Assembly: GCA_003482885.1 (NCBI GenBank)
Contig: DMXN01000007.1
Span: 62,317-92,393, forward strand
Direction of reading: 5' to 3'
DNA from: Candidatus Moraniibacteriota bacterium
GTDB lineage: Bacteria > Patescibacteriota > Minisyncoccia > Moranbacterales > UBA2206
DNA length: 30,077 bases
The position numbers were made by a program, and so were the translations under genes. The notes beneath the pieces are model-generated. The model was not told where the DNA came from. It searched no databases and was given only the letters and a program-made list of their open reading frames with translations. The number at the start of each line of letters is the position of its first letter. Position 1 is the stretch's first letter. This document shows, in pieces, positions 7,240-13,797 of the stretch.

Positions 7240-7905
7240 ATGCCAAAAATAAAAGACATTGCGAAAATTGATCGGCCGAGAGAAAAATTGGAAACCTACG
7301 GAGCGGAAAAACTTTCCGATGTCGAGCTTTTGGCAATTCTTTTGCGTAGCGGAACAAAAGATTGCAATGTTATCAAGCTGGCGCAAAAAATTCTCAAAAA
7401 ATTTCCCAAAGAAAAACTGCTGGCCGCTTCCATTGAACAATTGAGCGAAATACACGGATTGGGAAAAGTGAAAGCCTCGGAAATCATCGCGTGCCTTGAG
7501 TTTGGAAAACGACTGCTTAAAGATAAAAAATCAATACTGATAATCTCGCCGAAAGATGTTTGGGAAAACCTAAAAGACATTCGCGATCACAAAAAAGAAC
7601 ATTTTGTGGTTTTTTATTTGGATACAAGAAATCAGGAAATTCAAAGAGAAATTATTTCCATCGGAACGCTTAACGCCAGTCTGATTCATCCGAGGGAAGT
7701 TTTTGAACCGGCGGTTCGTCATTGTGCGGCGCATATTTTAGTTTCCCATAATCATCCGTCCGGAGATCCCGCTCCTTCCGGCGACGATATCGAAGTGACG
7801 AAACGATTGGTTGACGCCGGAAAAATTATGGGAATTGAAATTATTGATCATATAATAGTTGCAAAAAATGCCTTTCTAAGCTTTAAATGCGAGGGGTTGC
7901 TTTAA
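7240..7905 (+). CDS. radC: RadC family JAMM-domain protein
   Basis: The protein has 221 residues from the ATG at 7240. An upstream TTG-initiated extension to 7183 is rejected because it coincides with the promoter and adds non-family residues. The N-terminal helix-hairpin-helix-like region (about 25-90, with IHGLGKVKASEI) is followed by a JAMM metal-binding domain. The motif SHNHPSGDPAPSGDD provides H170, H172 and D183, the expected HxH-x(10)-D zinc ligands. The family is named for a DNA-repair link that has not held up well; its real biochemical role is unsettled, and members often sit near mobile or defence genes, as here. The length is typical. Confidence 0.93.
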   Translation: MPKIKDIAKIDRPREKLETYGAEKLSDVELLAILLRSGTKDCNVIKLAQKILKKFPKEKLLAASIEQLSEIHGLGKVKASEIIACLEFGKRLLKDKKSILIISPKDVWENLKDIRDHKKEHFVVFYLDTRNQEIQREIISIGTLNASLIHPREVFEPAVRHCAAHILVSHNHPSGDPAPSGDDIEVTKRLVDAGKIMGIEIIDHIIVAKNAFLSFKCEGLL

Positions 7906-7936
7906 TTTTATCTGTACGCTATAATGTACATATAAT
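7897..7936 (+). promoter_or_regulatory. promoter with YefM-type palindromic operator
   Basis: TGTAC (7913-7917) and GTACA (7926-7930) form a perfect inverted repeat separated by 8 bases, and the right half is the full hexamer TGTACA. A TATAAT (7920-7925) lies inside the palindrome and another directly after it (7931-7936). TTGCTT at 7897-7902 is a weak -35 at 17 bases from the first -10. TGTACA-core palindromes are the known operator type of the YefM/YoeB antitoxin system, and the gene starting at 7954 has a Phd/YefM N-terminus, so autoregulation is likely. Confidence 0.65.
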
Positions 7937-7953
7937 TATTAAAAACAACCAAA

Positions 7954-8682
7954 ATGAAAATCAAAACAGCGAATACTGTTCCAATTTCCGAGGCGAGGAG
8001 AAATATTTTTTCCATCGCCGAAGAAGTCCAAAATCCCAATGTGTATTACACTTTAACCGAACGGGGACGACCAAAAGTCGTCATTCTTTCAGCTGAAAAA
8101 TTTGAATTTTTATCCAGCCAAAAAGAAGATCGTATGATTTTGGCGGACAAATCCGCGCAGGGATATTCCCTTGCTAATCCACAAGTATTTTCCAAGGTGA
8201 TGATCGTTCGAGACGCGTCAAGAATAGTTTATCTTGATCAGGACGATCGCGATTTGAAATATAAAGAAGGAGAATTAGTTAAGGCGCATATGCTTGTCAA
8301 GTTGATTGAAAAATACAAATATCCTTTTCATATGATTGAACTGGGAAGATATGTCAAAGTCGGTCCGAAAGAAAGCAAAAGATATATCGAAGCGGATATT
8401 ATTATCAACGACATCAGCGGAAATGTGCGGATGATTTTTGAATCCAGCTTGTTCGCTGATTTTGAAGAAAATACGGACAAAGTCGTCGCCGATCTTTTTG
8501 ATTTGGCGTACGCCACCACTTGGGTAAAAAAACCGCTGTATTTGGTGTATTTTTCCATCTCTTGCAAAGGCGGTCCCTGCAAAGAAAAATCTCTCGCGAT
8601 CGATTACACGAAATTCAACACTTTCGCCGCATGGAAAAAAGCCGGTCGGCCAGGCGAGAAAGAAATTCCACTATATAGGTAA
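7954..8682 (+). CDS. Phd/YefM-type DNA-binding domain fused to a degenerate HsdR-N-like nuclease fold
   Basis: The protein has 242 residues. Residues 1-55 match Phd/YefM antitoxins (ISEARRNIFSIAEE, then TLTERGRPKVVILSAEKFEFL). Residues about 105-205 align by eye with the HsdR-N-like domain of the protein at 3005: LVKLIEKYKYP matches IYKLIHFYKYP, and EADIIINDISG matches RADIVIYREDG. The last nuclease strand reads MIFESS here and VMEVKK there. D148 and E163 are kept but the catalytic Lys is a Ser (S165), so cleavage activity is doubtful. Classical Phd proteins are about 80 residues with a short toxin-neutralising tail, and no toxin gene follows; a terminator does. It may be a DNA-binding regulator with a substrate-sensing or nuclease-decoy domain. 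The DNA-binding call is firm; the rest is inference. Confidence 0.78.
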   Translation: MKIKTANTVPISEARRNIFSIAEEVQNPNVYYTLTERGRPKVVILSAEKFEFLSSQKEDRMILADKSAQGYSLANPQVFSKVMIVRDASRIVYLDQDDRDLKYKEGELVKAHMLVKLIEKYKYPFHMIELGRYVKVGPKESKRYIEADIIINDISGNVRMIFESSLFADFEENTDKVVADLFDLAYATTWVKKPLYLVYFSISCKGGPCKEKSLAIDYTKFNTFAAWKKAGRPGEKEIPLYR

Positions 8683-8717
8683 AAAATTTGCAGCAAAAAA
8701 TTTTTTAATATAAAATA

Positions 8718-8750
8718 AACAAAGGGTGGCGAGATGCCCTTTGTTTTTTT
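8718..8750 (+). terminator. Rho-independent terminator after the Phd fusion gene
   Basis: AACAAAGGG (8718-8726) pairs with CCCTTTGTT (8737-8745) around a 10-base loop, and a T run to 8750 follows. It closes the single-gene unit and means no downstream toxin is co-transcribed. Confidence 0.88.
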
Positions 8751-8759
8751 GTTTAGATT

Positions 8760-9467
8760 ATGATAACAACAGAAACTAGAAAAAAAATAATTATTTCCGC
8801 TGATGATTTCGGTATCAGTAAGCTGGCCAACGCTAATATTTTTCGATTGATAAAAACCGGAAAATTAGATCGCATCGAAATAATGGTCAGCGAAAATTTA
8901 AACGCGGATGAGATAGAAGAGTTGAAAAATTCTCATATAAAATTAGATATTCATTTGCACTTGGTTAATTACAATTCCGATTATTGGCGGGGAAATCGAA
9001 GACTGAAAGAAGGCGTGTTGAAAAGAATCTTTCTGTTTTTTTGGAAATATGCCACAAGAAAAACAAGTCCTGAAAAAGTGGAATTGCAATGGGCGATTCA
9101 AATTGAAAAATTCAAAGAAATTTTTGGTCGAACTCCCGACGGCATTAGCGCGCATGAGTATATTCATTACTTCCCGCCTTACTTAAAAACGGTTATTCAT
9201 TTGAGTGAAAAATACGAAATTCCTTTTATACGTTTCGGAAGGAAAAATTTTGATTGCGAAAATTCAATCGCCAAAGTTTTAAATTGGTTGAGAAAAAAAG
9301 GCTTGCTGCAAATTGAAAAAACCAACTTAAACACTTCTGATTTTTTAGTCAGCTTTGATTGGTTTGATAAGTTAGACTTTATTAGTAATCTTCCTCCGGA
9401 AACGCAAACCGAAATTGTTTTTCATCCGGAAAGAGAAGAAGAGTTGAAGTTTTTGGAGGAGCTTTGA
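8760..9467 (+). CDS. ChbG/YdjC-like carbohydrate deacetylase
   Basis: The protein has 235 residues. IIISADDFGIS at the start gives the metal/catalytic Asp pair D15-D16. DIHLHLV supplies H65/H67, SAHEYIHYFPP supplies H132/H136, and VFHPEREEE near the C-terminus holds H222. This is the YdjC/ChbG arrangement of metal-dependent deacetylases that act on N-acetylated sugars such as diacetylchitobiose. The protein is somewhat shorter than ChbG (about 250). It probably acts in the cytoplasm on an amino-sugar substrate that cannot be named from sequence. It follows a terminator and ends just before yidD, whose -35 box overlaps its last codons. Confidence 0.82.
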   Translation: MITTETRKKIIISADDFGISKLANANIFRLIKTGKLDRIEIMVSENLNADEIEELKNSHIKLDIHLHLVNYNSDYWRGNRRLKEGVLKRIFLFFWKYATRKTSPEKVELQWAIQIEKFKEIFGRTPDGISAHEYIHYFPPYLKTVIHLSEKYEIPFIRFGRKNFDCENSIAKVLNWLRKKGLLQIEKTNLNTSDFLVSFDWFDKLDFISNLPPETQTEIVFHPEREEELKFLEEL

Positions 9468-9492
9468 CAAAACCATTTTTCTAGAGTTTAAT
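9464..9492 (+). promoter_or_regulatory. yidD promoter, probably leaderless
   Basis: The -35 TTGACA (9464-9469, perfect) and -10 TTTAAT (9487-9492, five of six) are 17 bases apart. Transcription would begin near 9499-9500, exactly at the second ATG of the yidD frame (9500). This supports that ATG as the true start. Confidence 0.5.
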
Positions 9493-9499
9493 GAATGGA

Positions 9500-9751
9500 A
9501 TGAAGCGCATTGTTTTGTTGTTGATAAAATTGTATCAAAGAACGCTTTCTCTTGATCAGGGACCGCTTTCTTTTATTCTTTCCGAACGGATTTGTCGCTT
9601 TCATCCATTGTGCAGCCAATATGCTTATGAAGCGATTGAACGATTTGGAATTATAAAAGGCGGGTGGCTGGGATTGAAAAGAATCGCGCGTTGCCATCCA
9701 TGGAACAATGGCGGATACGATCCAACCCCTACGAAAATACAAAAAATATAA
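9500..9751 (+). CDS. yidD: membrane protein insertion efficiency factor YidD
   Basis: The protein has 83 residues from the ATG at 9500 ([17 protein letters not shown]) or 86 from the ATG at 9491. I prefer 9500 because family members begin at this point and the promoter's expected start falls there. Hallmarks are [19 protein letters not shown], the [15 protein letters not shown] block and the GGYDPTP ending. YidD is a small amphipathic inner-membrane protein that assists YidC-dependent insertion. The last six codons (TKIQKI) are encoded by the left arm of a TAC(A/G)AAA inverted-repeat element, so the C-terminus may have been rewritten by that element. Confidence 0.9.
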   Translation: MKRIVLLLIKLYQRTLSLDQGPLSFILSERICRFHPLCSQYAYEAIERFGIIKGGWLGLKRIARCHPWNNGGYDPTPTKIQKI

Positions 9752-9825
9752 TTTTAGCAAATCCAATTCTAGCATTATTTTTTTGTACTTTTGTATTTTT
9801 GTATAAATTTGTAATTTCGTAGTAT
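9730..9825 (+). repeat. TAC(A/G)AAA inverted-repeat element upstream of obg
   Basis: The left arm (9730-9748) is built of TACGAAAA/TACAAAAA units. The right arm (9778-9825) is the complementary type (TTTGTACTTTTGTATTTTTG and on to TTTCGTAGTAT). The reverse complement of 9781-9826 matches 22238-22283 at 40 of 46 positions by hand count. The element fills the yidD-obg gap and ends at the obg start codon. Confidence 0.75.
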
Positions 9826-10785
9826 ATGCTTACCGATGAAGTAAAAATAAAAGTAATTGCCGGCCGCGGAGGGGACGGAGTGGTCGCTTTTAATAAAGTC
9901 AAAATGAGCCTCGGTCCGACGGGCGGAAAAGGAGGCAATGGCGGAAATATTTATTTTGAGGGTGTTTCTAATTTGTCCGCGTTGAATAAATATAAACACA
10001 AAAAAGAATACTATGCCGAAAACGGACAAAACGGCAAAGGTGATAATTCGGAAGGGCATAGCGGAAAAGATTTAACTTTAACCGTTCCGATTGGCAGTGT
10101 TTTGCGCGATCTTAAAACAAAAGAAGAGATTGATATTATCGAAGTTGGTCAAAAAGTATTGATTGCGAAAGGCGGATGGGGAGGAAGAGGGAATTTCTTT
10201 TTTCGCGGACCAACTAATACTTCCCCGAAAGAAAAAGAATTAGGTAAAATAGGAGAGGAAAAAGATTTTTTTATTGAATTGCGTTTTATCGCTGATGTTG
10301 GTTTGATTGGATTGCCCAGCGCCGGAAAATCATCCTTATTGAATGAGCTTACCGCGTCAAAAGCCAAAGTCGGCGCTTATAATTTTACAACGCTGGAACC
10401 GAATTTAGGAGTTATGGACGGAATTATTTTAGCCGATATTCCGGGATTGATTGAAGGCGCGTCGCAAGGAAGGGGACTGGGAATAAAATTTTTGCGGCAT
10501 ATTCAACGAACAAAAATTCTTGTGCACTGTCTAAGTTTAGAATCAGCCAATCCGAAAAAGGATTATAAAATTATTAGAAAAGAGCTGGAAGCTTATAATC
10601 AAGACTTGATTCAAAAAAAAGAAATTATTTTATTCACAAAATCAGATATGCTTGACGAAGCGGAAGTTGAGAAAAAAATCAAGCAAATGAAAAAAATAAA
10701 TCCATCAGTCTACGCCGTTTCCATTCATGATCAAGAAAGACTGGAAAAAATAAAAAAGGAAATACTGGCTATGCTGAAAAAATAA
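9826..10785 (+). CDS. obg: GTPase Obg/CgtA, without C-terminal OCT domain
   Basis: The protein has 319 residues. The Obg fold occupies residues 1-155, with the glycine-rich GRGGDGVVAF and PTGGKGGNGGNI segments and AKGGWGGRGN. The G domain follows: G1 GLPSAGKSS (162-170), switch I region FTTLEPNLG, G3 DIPGLIEGAS (204-213), G4 TKSD (271-274, with T for the usual N) and a G5-like SIHD. It acts in large-subunit ribosome assembly and stringent signalling. Many Obg proteins carry a C-terminal OCT domain; this one stops right after the G domain. The product begins directly at the end of the TAC(A/G)AAA repeat element. Confidence 0.95.
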   Translation: MLTDEVKIKVIAGRGGDGVVAFNKVKMSLGPTGGKGGNGGNIYFEGVSNLSALNKYKHKKEYYAENGQNGKGDNSEGHSGKDLTLTVPIGSVLRDLKTKEEIDIIEVGQKVLIAKGGWGGRGNFFFRGPTNTSPKEKELGKIGEEKDFFIELRFIADVGLIGLPSAGKSSLLNELTASKAKVGAYNFTTLEPNLGVMDGIILADIPGLIEGASQGRGLGIKFLRHIQRTKILVHCLSLESANPKKDYKIIRKELEAYNQDLIQKKEIILFTKSDMLDEAEVEKKIKQMKKINPSVYAVSIHDQERLEKIKKEILAMLKK

Positions 10786-10803
10786 ATCGCTAACCGCAAT
10801 CGT

Positions 10804-11526
10804 ATGTATTGGATTTTCGCTATTTTATTTTCAATTGCCGTTTTAATTCCCGATATTATCAGAAACGATACTGATTTTTTAATGGAAGAACGCGCCGAAG
10901 AAGCGGCGATTTTTGTTTTGGGCTCCATCGCTTTTCTGACTTTTATCATAAATGAACGAAAAATTGCTTTGCAAAAAAAGGAGAAAGAAATAGCGCAGAA
11001 AAAAATGAGCCAAACAGTTAAAGATTTAGTCGATTCATATAGCTATATCGGTGAAGTGAATAGGAAAATAGACATTCTTATGGGAGTGGCGCTAGGCTTG
11101 ACGGAACGATCGACTTTAGACAGGAAAAAGGAAAAAGAAACTTACGAATCGATTGCCACCGCCGCCAATTTTCTTCTGAAAGCGAATTGCTCAATGATTC
11201 GCTTTATTAATTTAAAAACTCGCAGAACGGAAAAGGAAATAAAAATTCCGGAATGCGCCAATATATCCGTTTCTAATAATAATTTAATCGGAATGAATGA
11301 AAATATCAATATAAAAAAACAAAACGGCTTGCTTATTGTTTCTTCTCCGCAGATAATCAATAACGCCAAGGGATATTTAATTATCAGCGATTACGACGCG
11401 CAGGAAGAAGGAAAACCGAAAAATACAGAAATTTTAAAACTTTTCGCTTCGCAAGCAATCTTTTTATACGCTTATATGTTAAAAGAAGAAAGCAATAAAA
11501 ACAATTCCGGTATCGCGAATAACTAA
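10804..11526 (+). CDS. membrane protein with coiled coil and GAF-like domain
   Basis: The protein has 240 residues and no firm family. Two hydrophobic segments (about 1-18 and 37-50) flank a short acidic loop. A charged helix (52-72, probably coiled coil) follows, then an alpha/beta region (about 75-228) whose layout (helix, then GLLIVSSPQII and GYLIISDYD strands, then LKLFASQAIFLYAY helix) resembles a GAF-like sensor domain. No kinase or cyclase output domain is present. It starts 18 bases after obg, so it may share its transcript, and it faces the rhodanese gene tail to tail. Confidence 0.6.
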   Translation: MYWIFAILFSIAVLIPDIIRNDTDFLMEERAEEAAIFVLGSIAFLTFIINERKIALQKKEKEIAQKKMSQTVKDLVDSYSYIGEVNRKIDILMGVALGLTERSTLDRKKEKETYESIATAANFLLKANCSMIRFINLKTRRTEKEIKIPECANISVSNNNLIGMNENINIKKQNGLLIVSSPQIINNAKGYLIISDYDAQEEGKPKNTEILKLFASQAIFLYAYMLKEESNKNNSGIANN

Positions 11527-11535
11527 CGACAGTTT

Positions 11536-12378
11536 TTATTTAACTGTCGCATAACCTTTCTTATTCCAGCTGTCAAAACCGTCCGATAATGCCAAGACAT
11601 TAAAAATTCCCAAATCAAAAAGTCGCACCGCTCCCTTGAATGCCGAAAGGCCGTCGCTATCATAAAGAATTATCTTCTTATTAACAGTAATTTCTTTTTT
11701 TCTTTTTTCCAAATCGGCAAGAAAAATATTGATTGCTCCCGGCAAATGTCCCGTATTAAAGTCCGCGCTATTTCTTAAATCGATCAATAATAAATTTTTT
11801 TCTTGTTCCAATATTTTTTTTAAATCATCGCTTTTGATATAGCTCACTTTGGATTGATCAACAAAAGATTTCGGATCGCCGTCGCTTATCGTGGCATTAA
11901 ATTTATTTTTCCAATCGGCAAATCCTCCGTCCAAATAATAAATATTTTGATATTTTTTTTCAGCCAGCAAATTGGCAAGATTATTAATCGCGGCGATGTT
12001 TATTGTTTCATCAATAAAAACATAAGTTTTATTTTTATCCAAAATATTAAATGCGGAAGAAAGCCTGTTAAGAGAGATATTTTGCGAATCAATAATGTGT
12101 TCTTTTTGATAGTCGCTTTCACTGCGAATATCGATGACAATAAATTCGGAATCCGTCTGTATTTTTTTCGCCAATTCTTCGGAAGTTATTTTATTGATTT
12201 TCGTGAAGTCAATATTCGCGCGCGCCGCGACATTATTCTCCGCTGTTTTTTCCGCAACTTTTGTTTGATTAAAATAGGGCTTCAAAAAAGTAATCGCGGC
12301 AATTATAATAATCAAAAGAAAGCCGATGGAAATGGCTTTAAAATTTTCATTTTTTTCTTGGGAATAATCGTCACGCAT
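11536..12378 (-). CDS. membrane-anchored tandem rhodanese-like protein lacking both active-site cysteines
   Basis: The protein has 280 residues: an N-terminal membrane segment (about 15-33) and two rhodanese-homology domains (about 60-160 and 175-278). Each has the expected signature: VIDIRSESDYQKEHI and LIDLRNSADFNTGHLPGAIN near the start, LDGGFADW and LSDGFDSW near the end. At the active-site loop, where Cys is normal, domain 1 reads FIDETIN (121-127) and domain 2 reads LYDSDG (238-243), so sulfur transfer by a Cys persulfide is not expected. It may serve as a binding or scaffold protein outside the membrane. It is last in the priA-def-fmt operon, 3 bases after fmt. Confidence 0.82.
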   Translation of the reverse strand: MRDDYSQEKNENFKAISIGFLLIIIIAAITFLKPYFNQTKVAEKTAENNVAARANIDFTKINKITSEELAKKIQTDSEFIVIDIRSESDYQKEHIIDSQNISLNRLSSAFNILDKNKTYVFIDETINIAAINNLANLLAEKKYQNIYYLDGGFADWKNKFNATISDGDPKSFVDQSKVSYIKSDDLKKILEQEKNLLLIDLRNSADFNTGHLPGAINIFLADLEKRKKEITVNKKIILYDSDGLSAFKGAVRLFDLGIFNVLALSDGFDSWNKKGYATVK

Positions 12379-12381
12379 AAA

Positions 12382-13347
12382 TTATTTTAAAATACTTCCA
12401 ATAAGTTCGGGATTGCCGTTGATAAAATCGGATATTTTCATATTATTTTTCCCCTCCATTTGGATTTCTTCCAAGAAAATAATACCTTCTCCTGTTTGAA
12501 TGGCAATTCTATCTTCCACTTTAAAAATTTCTCCGATACGGTATTTTTTTTCAGAAAAACCTTTTTCCGCCAAGGCAATTTTATTCAGTTTCACGCGCGC
12601 GTTAAAATCGTCCCGCTCCCAAAAAGTAAAAATACCCGGCCAAGAAAAAAAAGCGCGGTATTGATTGTAAATAGCAGCAGCATCATTCATCCAAAACACT
12701 TTTCCATCGCTTCTTTCAATTAGCTGACAAAGCGTGGCTTTTGAATTATTCTGCGGTTTGGATTTAATTTTTCTTTTTACCCAAAACGGAATGGTTTCCA
12801 GAAGCAATTCGGAAGATAAATCGGCTAATCTTTCCGTCAACTCAACGCTAGTTTCACACGGAGCGATTTTTGTTTTTTTCTGACTCAAAATCGCTCCCGT
12901 ATCAATTCCTTCATCCATCAGCATTATTGTTACGCCGGTTTCTTTTTCTCCGTCCAAAATAGCATTTTGAATCGGTGACGGTCCGCGATAATTGGGAAGC
13001 AGAGAAGCGTGAGTATTGATTGCGCCAAAACCGGGCATGTCCAAAACAGCTTTAGGCAGAATTTTTCCGTAAGCCGCCACGATAATCAAATCCGGTTTTT
13101 GTCCGGCTAACTCTTTAATTTCAATCTCTCCAAATTTGGCTGGTGAAAAAACAGTAATTTTATTATTTTCGGCGGTAATTTTTACGGCTGATTTTTCCAG
13201 CTTTTGTTCGCGTCCGACTTTTTTATCCGCCTGTGTATAAACACCGATAATATTATATTCGGCGACAAGCAAAGCGGTTAATATTTTATCGGCAAAAGAC
13301 GAAGTGCCCATGAAAATAACGCGGAGTTTGATTGATTTTTTGTTCAT
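12382..13347 (-). CDS. fmt: methionyl-tRNA formyltransferase
   Basis: The protein has 321 residues, the normal length. It formylates Met-tRNAfMet using 10-formyltetrahydrofolate for translation initiation. The N-terminal Rossmann-type domain starts RVIFMGTSSFADKIL. Catalytic residues are N111 and H113 (INTHASLLPNYRG) and D149 (DEGIDTG), in the usual order. The C-terminal domain (about 215-321) fits the OB-like anticodon/acceptor-binding part. It lies 4 bases downstream of def, the classical def-fmt pairing, whose products add and later remove the formyl group. Confidence 0.95.
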   Translation of the reverse strand: MNKKSIKLRVIFMGTSSFADKILTALLVAEYNIIGVYTQADKKVGREQKLEKSAVKITAENNKITVFSPAKFGEIEIKELAGQKPDLIIVAAYGKILPKAVLDMPGFGAINTHASLLPNYRGPSPIQNAILDGEKETGVTIMLMDEGIDTGAILSQKKTKIAPCETSVELTERLADLSSELLLETIPFWVKRKIKSKPQNNSKATLCQLIERSDGKVFWMNDAAAIYNQYRAFFSWPGIFTFWERDDFNARVKLNKIALAEKGFSEKKYRIGEIFKVEDRIAIQTGEGIIFLEEIQMEGKNNMKISDFINGNPELIGSILK

Positions 13348-13351
13348 AAAT

Positions 13352-13792
13352 TTATACTCGATCGATATATAATATCCCGTCCAAATGATCTATTTCATGT
13401 TGAAATGCTCTGGCCAAAAGTCCTTCCGCTGAAATAGAAATTTTTTTGCCGGTTTTATCTTGAGCAGCCACTTTTACTCTCTTAGAGCGTTTAACGGGAA
13501 TGAATTGTCCCGGAAAAGAAAGACAGCCTTCTTCGGCGATTTCCTTGCTCCACGACTTGGATTTTATTTTCGGATTGATTAAAATATAGGTCTTTTTTTC
13601 AAATTTTATCACGCAAAGACGCAATAATTTGCCCACCTGTGGAGCCGCCAATCCAAGACCGTTATTTTTTTTCATCGTTTCCAGCATATCGAAAACAAGC
13701 TCTCGCACAGCCGGATTTTTCGGATTTTTTATTTCCTCCGCTTTTTTCTTCAAGCGGGGATCGGGATAAAATAAAATAGGAAGTACTGCCAT
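13352..13792 (-). CDS. def: peptide deformylase
   Basis: The protein has 146 residues, slightly short for the family. All three motifs are present: GLGLAAPQ (45-52), EGCLSFPG with metal ligand C90, and QHEIDHLDG with metal ligands H132 and H136 and catalytic E133. It removes the N-formyl group from nascent proteins. It sits between priA and fmt in a minus-strand operon, 5 bases after the priA stop. Confidence 0.96.
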   Translation of the reverse strand: MAVLPILFYPDPRLKKKAEEIKNPKNPAVRELVFDMLETMKKNNGLGLAAPQVGKLLRLCVIKFEKKTYILINPKIKSKSWSKEIAEEGCLSFPGQFIPVKRSKRVKVAAQDKTGKKISISAEGLLARAFQHEIDHLDGILYIDRV

Positions 13793-13797
13793 AAAAT

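Noticed and set aside
9491..9499. yidD start at the first ATG (9491)
   Set aside because: That ATG overlaps the -10 box. The second ATG at 9500 gives the family-typical beginning and fits the predicted transcription start, although 9491 cannot be fully excluded.
11527..11549. CGACAGT/ACTGTCG inverted repeat at the junction of the converging genes at 11526 and 11536
   Set aside because: It has seven pairs and no T run on either side, and it overlaps the rhodanese C-terminal codons. It is not convincing as a terminator.
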